Positions 1-3,912 of a stretch of DNA of 6,508 bases are shown here, piece by piece. The notes beneath the pieces were generated by a model. The model was not told the DNA's origin, ran no database searches, and worked only from the letters and a program-made list of their open reading frames with translations. A program made the translations under genes and the position numbers. Position 1 is the stretch's first letter; every line of letters begins with the position of its first letter. Source of the DNA: an uncultured Bacteroidaceae bacterium (GTDB taxonomy: Bacteria > Bacteroidota > Bacteroidia > Bacteroidales > Bacteroidaceae); contig CAKRMO010000066.1 of the NCBI GenBank assembly GCA_934364765.1, forward strand, positions 1-6,508, given 5' to 3'.

Positions 1-30
1 AGATTACAGCATTGTTGCACCGTAGTAATT

Positions 31-106
31 CCGAGAATTGTGCATTTCGTCTGAAGAAATTGAGATTTGCGCAGATTTCATACGTACAAATTTTGAGATT
101 TGTGCA
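31..106 (+). repeat. Three imperfect direct repeats upstream of the ATPase gene
   Basis: A 14-base motif, consensus TTGAGATTTGYGCA, occurs at 31-44 (11 of 14 bases like the third copy), 60-73 and 93-106 (these two differ at one base). The starts are 29 and 33 bases apart, close to three helical turns. A weaker half-copy, ATTGTTGCA, lies at 11-19. The third copy overlaps the -33 element and spacer of the promoter that precedes the ATPase gene. Repeats placed like this suggest binding sites for a regulator on one DNA face. That role is inference; the repeats themselves are visible. Confidence 0.6.
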
Positions 107-122
107 ACGTTTGTTATCTTTG
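92..122 (+). promoter_or_regulatory. Bacteroidota-type promoter of the ATPase gene
   Basis: A -33 element TTTG (92-95) is followed after 19 bases by TATCTTTG (115-122), a perfect match to the Bacteroidota -7 box TAnnTTTG. Transcription would begin near base 128-130, leaving an untranslated leader of only about 11-13 bases before the ATG at 141. No Shine-Dalgarno sequence is visible, which is usual for this phylum. One of the upstream direct repeats overlaps the promoter, so repression or activation at this point is plausible. Confidence 0.7.
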
Positions 123-140
123 TCTCTATAAAACCATCCT

Positions 141-1472
141 ATGTTATTCAAAAGAAAAATTTACGACAAACTTCTGCAATGGAAGCGGACATACGAAGGC
201 AGGGCATCTGTATTGATACAAGGTGCAAGGCGTGTCGGAAAGTCCACTGTAGCCGAGGAATTTGCGGCTAACGAATACGACACCCACATATTGGTGGATT
301 TCGCCGCCTGTTCCCCCGAAATCCGAGACTTGTTCAATGACACATCCGACCTCAACCGTATTTTCATGCGACTGCAGCTTGAATACGGCACAGAGTTGAA
401 AGAGCGCAAATCCGCCATTATATTCGATGAAATCCAACTCGCGCCAAAAGCAAGACAGGCTATCAAGTATCTTGTAAAAGACGGAAGATATGACTACATT
501 GAAACAGGCTCGCTGATTTCAATCCGCAAGAATGTCAAGGACATACTTATTCCCAGCGAGGAGGTCAAACTATATATGCACCCGATGGATTATGAAGAGT
601 TCAAGTGGGCGCTTGGCGATACGGCAACGATAAAACTGCTGCGAGACTGTTTCCACGGCAGAATTTCCTTGGGAGATGCCACAAACCGCAAGCTAATGCG
701 CGACTTTCGTTTGTATATGCTTGTTGGCGGCATGCCACAGGCTGTGGTTTCTTATCTCGAAACCAACAATCTGGAAAAGGTGGACAGCGTGAAACGCTCC
801 ATAATAACGCTTTACGAAGACGACTTCAACAAAATAGACCCAACCGGCAACGCCTCCAAGATGTTCCACCAGATTCCCGCACAACTGACAGGCAACTCCA
901 GCAGATACCAGGCATGGAGCGCGACAGACGGCACACGCAATTCCAAATTAGCGGAAGTCATTTCTGAAATCAGAGAATCAATGGTGGTCAACATGGCTTA
1001 TCATGCCAATGATCCAAGTGCAGGAATGGCTTTGCACCGTAATTCGGACAAATACAAGATGTTTGCCTGCGACACAGGATTGTTCGTCACTCTTGCATTT
1101 TGGGACAAGATGTTCACCGGCAACATTATCTACCACAAACTCCTCTGCGACAAACTGAGTGCAGATTTAGGGTATGTTTACGAGAATGCCATCGCCCAAA
1201 TGTTGAAAGCATCCGGGCATGAGCTGTATTACTATACGTTTCCCACCGAAAGCGGAAAGCACAATTATGAAGTGGACTTTCTGATTGCCGAAGCCGACAA
1301 AGTAAGCCCTGTCGAAGTGAAATCGTCCGGCTACAAAACCCATGCTTCGCTGGATGCTTTTTGCAGAAAATTTTCTGCCCGGATAAAAAACAAATATTTG
1401 GTTTATACGAAAGACTTGCGTAACGATGGGAGTGTTTTGTATCTCCCGGCATATATGGCAATGTTTCTTTGA
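141..1472 (+). CDS. AAA+ family ATPase with C-terminal DUF4143 / PD-(D/E)XK-like domain
   Basis: This is a 443-residue protein of the large prokaryotic ATPase group that joins an N-terminal P-loop domain to a C-terminal DUF4143 region; its cellular role is not established. The Walker A motif GARRVGKST is at residues 28-36 (K34, S35). Walker B is IIFDEIQL at about 93-100 (D96, E97), followed by a sensor-1-like ETGSLIS at 121-127. A winged-helix-like middle region covers about 190-320. The C-terminal part shows YENAIAQML (E349), then EVDF (D379), then VEVKSS (E392, K394), the spacing expected of a PD-(D/E)XK nuclease-like fold. There is no signal peptide or membrane segment, so it is probably cytosolic. 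The start at 141 fits the promoter, whose leader is very short, and the usual N-terminal length. It appears monocistronic. Isoleucine codon use differs from that of the macroglobulin gene, consistent with an acquired gene. The family call is firm; any defence or mobile-element role is inference. Confidence 0.9.
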   Translation: MLFKRKIYDKLLQWKRTYEGRASVLIQGARRVGKSTVAEEFAANEYDTHILVDFAACSPEIRDLFNDTSDLNRIFMRLQLEYGTELKERKSAIIFDEIQLAPKARQAIKYLVKDGRYDYIETGSLISIRKNVKDILIPSEEVKLYMHPMDYEEFKWALGDTATIKLLRDCFHGRISLGDATNRKLMRDFRLYMLVGGMPQAVVSYLETNNLEKVDSVKRSIITLYEDDFNKIDPTGNASKMFHQIPAQLTGNSSRYQAWSATDGTRNSKLAEVISEIRESMVVNMAYHANDPSAGMALHRNSDKYKMFACDTGLFVTLAFWDKMFTGNIIYHKLLCDKLSADLGYVYENAIAQMLKASGHELYYYTFPTESGKHNYEVDFLIAEADKVSPVEVKSSGYKTHASLDAFCRKFSARIKNKYLVYTKDLRNDGSVLYLPAYMAMFL

Positions 1473-1686
1473 CAAATCATGCGTAAAAAACATTGCGGTT
1501 TCGGCCTTGCACGACACGTTTCGGGCAGTGGCGCACCGGACGTATGCCATGCACCCTTGCAAACATATTGCGCCAACCCTGTCTCCGTCAAAACATGGTT
1601 CGTTTCCGGGCGGCTGCCGCCGTAATTACAATTTCCGCAAAACAGAAACCGCCTGCCATTTTCAAAACACCCTGAAAACTGCATTT

Positions 1687-1748
1687 GATGTAGGAAAAAC
1701 CATGTCCTATGCAGGAAAAATTATGTCTGATATAATTTTTTCTACATC
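1687..1748. repeat. Cluster of a 20-base repeat: two direct copies and one inverted
   Basis: Copy 1 is at 1687-1706 (GATGTAGGAAAAACCATGTC) and copy 2 at 1708-1727 (TATGCAGGAAAAATTATGTC). Copy 3 is on the minus strand at 1748-1729 (GATGTAGAAAAAATTATATC). The first two form an imperfect tandem with a 21-base period and 16 of 21 identities. Copies 1 and 3 can pair as a long hairpin (1686-1703 with 1732-1749), which competes with the shorter terminator hairpin. No protein-coding explanation is evident. It could be a dispersed repeat unit or the product of local duplication. Confidence 0.6.
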
Positions 1749-1759
1749 AGACCTTTTTT
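1725..1759. terminator. Likely bidirectional intrinsic terminator between convergent genes
   Basis: The arms GTCTGATATA (1725-1734) and TACATCAGAC (1743-1752) pair at 9 of 10 positions around an 8-base loop. On the plus strand the hairpin is followed by C and six Ts (1754-1759), which would end the ATPase transcript about 280 bases after its stop. On the minus strand the hairpin is followed by ATAATTTTT, which could stop the aroA operon transcript. The stem is A+T-rich in part, so efficiency is uncertain. Confidence 0.6.
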
Positions 1760-1773
1760 CGCCCTTTTCAAGT

Positions 1774-1835
1774 CCCTGAAAAACAAAGCCTTGCAAGCAC
1801 ATCTCAAAACAAGGGCAATTCTTTGTTTGTCAGGG
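1774..1835. repeat. Long imperfect inverted repeat (stem-loop) downstream of the aroA operon
   Basis: CCCTGAAAAACAAAG (1774-1788) pairs with CTTTGTTTGTCAGGG (1821-1835) at 14 of 15 positions. An inner stem CCTTG (1789-1793) with CAAGG (1810-1814) extends it after a six-base bulge. A competing 9-base arm, AAAGCCTTG (1785-1793), can instead pair with CAAGGCTTT (1849-1857). Neither strand has a T-tract directly after the stem, so it is not a standard intrinsic terminator. Placed 27 bases after the stop of the minus-strand gene, it may be a 3' mRNA-stabilising structure. Confidence 0.5.
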
Positions 1836-1861
1836 CGTTACCGTGTTTCAAGGCTTTTGCG

Positions 1862-2254
1862 CTATTCCTTGTTGATTATCATTATCGCCTCGTCGCGCAA
1901 TGCGGCGGGCAGTTCTATGTTGCGGCGGCGGAGACTCTCAATCCACTTTTCCGCCTCATCGGACGTAAGCGTTTCGAGAATTTCGGCAAACACCTCTATC
2001 TGGCTGTCGCTGTATTCGTCAGCCTTAGTCCCTGCCCATGTGTCAAGTTCGGAATCGTCAAAATCCTCACTCCCGGCAACTTCCGCCTGCAATATCTTCG
2101 ATGCGGCGCAAACGTCAAAGCACGTGCCGCACTGCTCGTTGCAATCGCCCGGCTTCTCCTTTCGCGGTATCTCGTCAAAGGGATTGCGCCGTATATACAC
2201 CGCGAAAACCACAATGCCCGCAACGAGCAGCGCAACCAATATAACAGGGAACAT
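1862..2254 (-). CDS. Small single-pass membrane protein with CX3CX2CX3C cysteine cluster
   Basis: This 130-residue protein has unknown function. One hydrophobic segment spans residues 3-21 and is followed by RR at 22-23, suggesting a membrane anchor with the rest of the chain in the cytoplasm. Four cysteines at 38, 42, 45 and 49 follow a CX3CX2CX3C pattern that could bind a metal or an iron-sulfur cluster. Residues 62-82 are acidic, and 84-130 look helical and include the conserved-looking stretch RRNIELPAALRDEA. From memory, similar uncharacterised Bacteroidales proteins share the ELD..., Y-(S/T)-acidic and R-x-I-x-LP patterns; I cannot confirm this without a search. The ATG lies four bases after the aroA stop, so the two genes are almost certainly co-transcribed and translationally coupled. 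A stem-loop and a terminator follow. That it is a real gene is well supported; its role is not. Confidence 0.85.
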   Translation of the reverse strand: MFPVILVALLVAGIVVFAVYIRRNPFDEIPRKEKPGDCNEQCGTCFDVCAASKILQAEVAGSEDFDDSELDTWAGTKADEYSDSQIEVFAEILETLTSDEAEKWIESLRRRNIELPAALRDEAIMIINKE

Positions 2255-2258
2255 ATCG

Positions 2259-3509
2259 CTACAAATCTACTTTCTCCACCCCGAAGCCGGCATTTCGCAG
2301 GTTGTCCCAATAGCGCGGATAGGACTTGGCAACCACCTGCGGGTTGTCAATCAAAATGCTGCCTGTCTTTATGCAAAGCGGCGCGATGCTCATTGCCATG
2401 CGGTGGTCATCGTATGTTTCTATCACCGCATTTTCCTGCGGGGGGCAGAGAGTGCCGTCCCAAAACAGCGTACCGTCGGGCGTGTCGCCTATCACATAGC
2501 CCAATTTGCGCATCTCGTTTTCGAGCGCGGCTATGCGGTCGGTCTCCTTTACGCGCAGGTTTGCCAAACCGTCAAACCTGAACTTCACTCCAAGTCCGCA
2601 GCAAGTCGCCACAAACGTCTGGGCAAGGTCAGGCTCGCCCTTCATGTCGATTTCAAGCCGCGTGCATCCGCCGCCGGCGTATTCCACCACCGCCCCGTCG
2701 GGAGCGAAGCGTGTTTCCACGCCGAGCTTTGCGAAATACTCCGCACCCTTCGCGTCGCCCTGCAAACTTTTTTCGCCCAAAGCAGGAAGCGCTACCGATG
2801 TTCCGGCATCGCCTTCCAACGCCGCTATCTCATACCAATACGAAGCCGCGCTCCAGTCGCTCTCCACGGTGAACGGTTTTGCCGCATATGCGCCCTCTGC
2901 CACTTGGATTTCGTTATCGGAAATCCATTCGGCTTTTGCGCCAAACTCCTTCATCAGCTCCATAGTCATATTTATATAAGGGCGCGAAGCCACGCCGCCC
3001 TCAAGCCTCATGCGAAGCCCGCCGTCAAGGCACGGTGCTATCATCAGCAGGGCTGAAACGTATTGCGAGCTGACATTCGCGGGGAGCGCGACACTGCCGC
3101 CGTGCATTTTCCCCCCGCCAACCCTTAGCGGCGGAAAACCCTCGTTGCCAGCATACTCTATATCCGCGCCAAGGCTGCGCAGGGCATCAACAAGTATGCT
3201 TATGGGGCGTTGCAGCATACGCGGCGAGCCGGTCATCACGCGCCTTTCCTGCGAAAGGCAGAAATAGGCCGTGAGAAAGCGCATTGAAGTGCCCGCACCG
3301 TGAACGTCAACCGCCTTTGCCGCATTGCCTGCGCCGTGCAGGGCTTTGAGCATCACAGCCGTGTCGTCGCACTCGGCGAGGTTGGCCACATTCTGTGGCG
3401 AGCCGCTCAAAGCGTTTATAATCAGCACACGGTTTGATATGCTTTTCGATGCCGGCAGAACCGTTTCCGTATGTGTGAACCTGCTTGGAGGAGTTATCTT
3501 ATATACCAT
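2259..3509 (-). CDS. aroA: 3-phosphoshikimate 1-carboxyvinyltransferase (EPSP synthase)
   Basis: This cytosolic enzyme of the shikimate pathway joins phosphoenolpyruvate to shikimate 3-phosphate to make EPSP, on the way to chorismate and aromatic amino acids. The 416-residue length fits the short Bacteroidota form. Visible motifs are LPASKSISNR (K22, S23, R27), GAGTSMR at 71-77 (PEP loop, R77), RPISILVDALRSLGA, SSQY (147-150), SRPY (175-178), ESDWSAASY with D218, EPDLAQT with catalytic D294, VKETDR (K321, E322, R325), DDHRM (367-371) and K395. The frame stays open up to 3824, but that extension reads antisense through the tRNA gene and gives the typical artefact peptide VTGFEPATSRPP. The ATG at 3509 places K22 exactly where family numbering expects it and lies about 20 bases below a promoter. 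A small membrane-protein gene follows four bases after the stop. No active-site residue appears lost. Confidence 0.96.
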   Translation of the reverse strand: MVYKITPPSRFTHTETVLPASKSISNRVLIINALSGSPQNVANLAECDDTAVMLKALHGAGNAAKAVDVHGAGTSMRFLTAYFCLSQERRVMTGSPRMLQRPISILVDALRSLGADIEYAGNEGFPPLRVGGGKMHGGSVALPANVSSQYVSALLMIAPCLDGGLRMRLEGGVASRPYINMTMELMKEFGAKAEWISDNEIQVAEGAYAAKPFTVESDWSAASYWYEIAALEGDAGTSVALPALGEKSLQGDAKGAEYFAKLGVETRFAPDGAVVEYAGGGCTRLEIDMKGEPDLAQTFVATCCGLGVKFRFDGLANLRVKETDRIAALENEMRKLGYVIGDTPDGTLFWDGTLCPPQENAVIETYDDHRMAMSIAPLCIKTGSILIDNPQVVAKSYPRYWDNLRNAGFGVEKVDL

Positions 3510-3536
3510 TGAGGGATGAAATTTCGTTTTGCACGG

Positions 3537-3544
3537 CAAAAATA
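3537..3544 (-). promoter_or_regulatory. -7 box of the aroA operon promoter
   Basis: Read on the minus strand, 3544-3537 is TATTTTTG, matching the Bacteroidota -7 consensus TAnnTTTG. Initiation would fall near 3530, giving a leader of about 20 bases to the ATG at 3509. The -33 region (about 3564-3569) reads only TTTCTG, a weak match. It lies back to back with the tRNA promoter, so the two polymerase sites overlap and may compete. Confidence 0.5.
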
Positions 3545-3555
3545 TGGAATTATTT

Positions 3556-3586
3556 TTTGATATTTCAGAAAAACGCCATACATTTG
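3556..3586 (+). promoter_or_regulatory. Bacteroidota-type promoter of tRNA-Pro
   Basis: TTTG (3556-3559), a 19-base spacer and TACATTTG (3579-3586) match the Bacteroidota -33/-7 consensus perfectly. The predicted start near 3592 leaves a 5' leader of nearly 60 bases ahead of the tRNA. The leader contains a small CGGC-GAAA-GCCG hairpin with a GNRA-type loop at 3614-3625, which would be removed by RNase P processing. Confidence 0.7.
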
Positions 3587-3649
3587 CACTCGCAAACGCA
3601 GAAAGGCGGCAAACGGCGAAAGCCGCAGCAGCCATGGCGCAAGCAAAAG

Positions 3650-3724
3650 CGGGGTGTAGCTCAGTCCGGTTAGAGTACACGTCTGGGGGGCGCGAGGTCG
3701 CTGGTTCGAATCCAGTCACCCCGA
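3650..3724 (+). tRNA. tRNA-Pro (anticodon GGG)
   Basis: The acceptor stem CGGGGTG (3650-3656) pairs fully with CACCCCG (3717-3723), and A73 is base 3724. The C1-G72 pair and A73 are identity features of bacterial tRNA-Pro. The D arm is GCTC/GAGT (3659-3662, 3673-3676), and the T arm is GCTGG/CCAGT around TTCGAAT (3705-3711). The anticodon loop is CTGGGGG (3683-3689), giving anticodon GGG at 3685-3687, which reads CCC and CCU. The anticodon stem CACGT/GCGCG contains an A28-C42 mismatch and a T31-G39 wobble. CCA is not encoded, as is common in this phylum. It has its own promoter and a strong terminator, so it is a single-gene unit. Confidence 0.95.
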
Positions 3725-3732
3725 CTTTTACA

Positions 3733-3776
3733 AGAGAGGCATGGTTTCCGAATGAAACTATGCCTCTCTTTTTTTT
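3733..3776 (+). terminator. Strong intrinsic terminator after tRNA-Pro
   Basis: AGAGAGGCATGGTTTC (3733-3748) pairs along its full 16 bases with GAAACTATGCCTCTCT (3754-3769), with one G-T wobble, around a five-base loop. An eight-base T run (3769-3776) follows. It begins eight bases after the end of the mature tRNA and isolates this unit from the macroglobulin gene downstream. Confidence 0.93.
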
Positions 3777-3884
3777 CATGCAAAAACACAGCACGCACAG
3801 GCAAGATTTCGGCAATCCGCGCATTTTATCTTAAAGTTGCCATAACTATGGCGCAAACAACGCATTATATTATAAGCAAAACAT

Positions 3885-3892
3885 TACCTTTG
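3885..3892 (+). promoter_or_regulatory. -7 box of the macroglobulin gene promoter
   Basis: TACCTTTG matches the Bacteroidota TAnnTTTG box exactly. The predicted start is near 3899, leaving a leader of about 14 bases before the ATG at 3913. No TTTG lies at the expected -33 distance (about 3862-3866 reads GCATT), so the promoter may be weak or need an activator. Confidence 0.55.
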
Positions 3893-3912
3893 CATTCAAA
3901 TACGCTTTGATT

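Larger units (their letters stand above)
1473..1861. other. Convergent intergenic region without a credible gene
   Basis: These 389 bases lie between the end of the ATPase gene (+) and the end of the small-protein gene (-). Open frames here are short, give no recognisable protein and lack a promoter. Bases 1473-1685 show only minor inverted repeats, such as CAATGTTT (1459-1466) against AAACATTG (1488-1495), with no T-tract. A short direct repeat CCCTGAAAA occurs at 1670-1678 and 1774-1782. The structured part is 1686-1835, annotated separately as a repeat cluster, a bidirectional terminator and a long stem-loop. Confidence 0.7.

Noticed and set aside
38..271. 77-codon open frame (+) over the ATPase promoter
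   Set aside because: It overlaps the promoter, the direct repeats and the start of the ATPase gene in another frame, has no promoter of its own, and its repeated EIEICA/FEICA peptide only reflects the DNA repeats.
1459..1495. Eight-base inverted repeat at the ATPase stop codon, considered as a terminator
   Set aside because: The loop is 21 bases, the stem is A+T-rich and no T-tract follows; the hairpin at 1725-1752 is a better candidate.
1426..1779. Short frames (1426-1779 +, 1493-1675 +, 1403-1684 -) in the convergent region
   Set aside because: No recognisable domains, no promoter box, overlap with the ATPase end or the terminator, and compositions typical of chance translation.
1..1861. 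Defence island, transposon or CRISPR context for the ATPase
   Set aside because: No transposase, integrase, terminal inverted repeats, target duplication, CRISPR array or partner gene is visible beside it.
1791..3056. 421-codon open frame (+)
   Set aside because: It is antisense to the small membrane-protein gene and most of aroA, both well supported, and resembles no protein family.
3510..3824. 105-residue N-terminal extension of aroA
   Set aside because: It reads antisense through the tRNA-Pro gene and its terminator and contains the well-known artefact peptide VTGFEPATSRPP. The family start and the promoter both support the ATG at 3509.
3529..3834. 101-codon open frame (+) across tRNA-Pro
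   Set aside because: It spans the tRNA promoter, tRNA and terminator; the peptide GREVAGSNPVTP is a typical translated tRNA.
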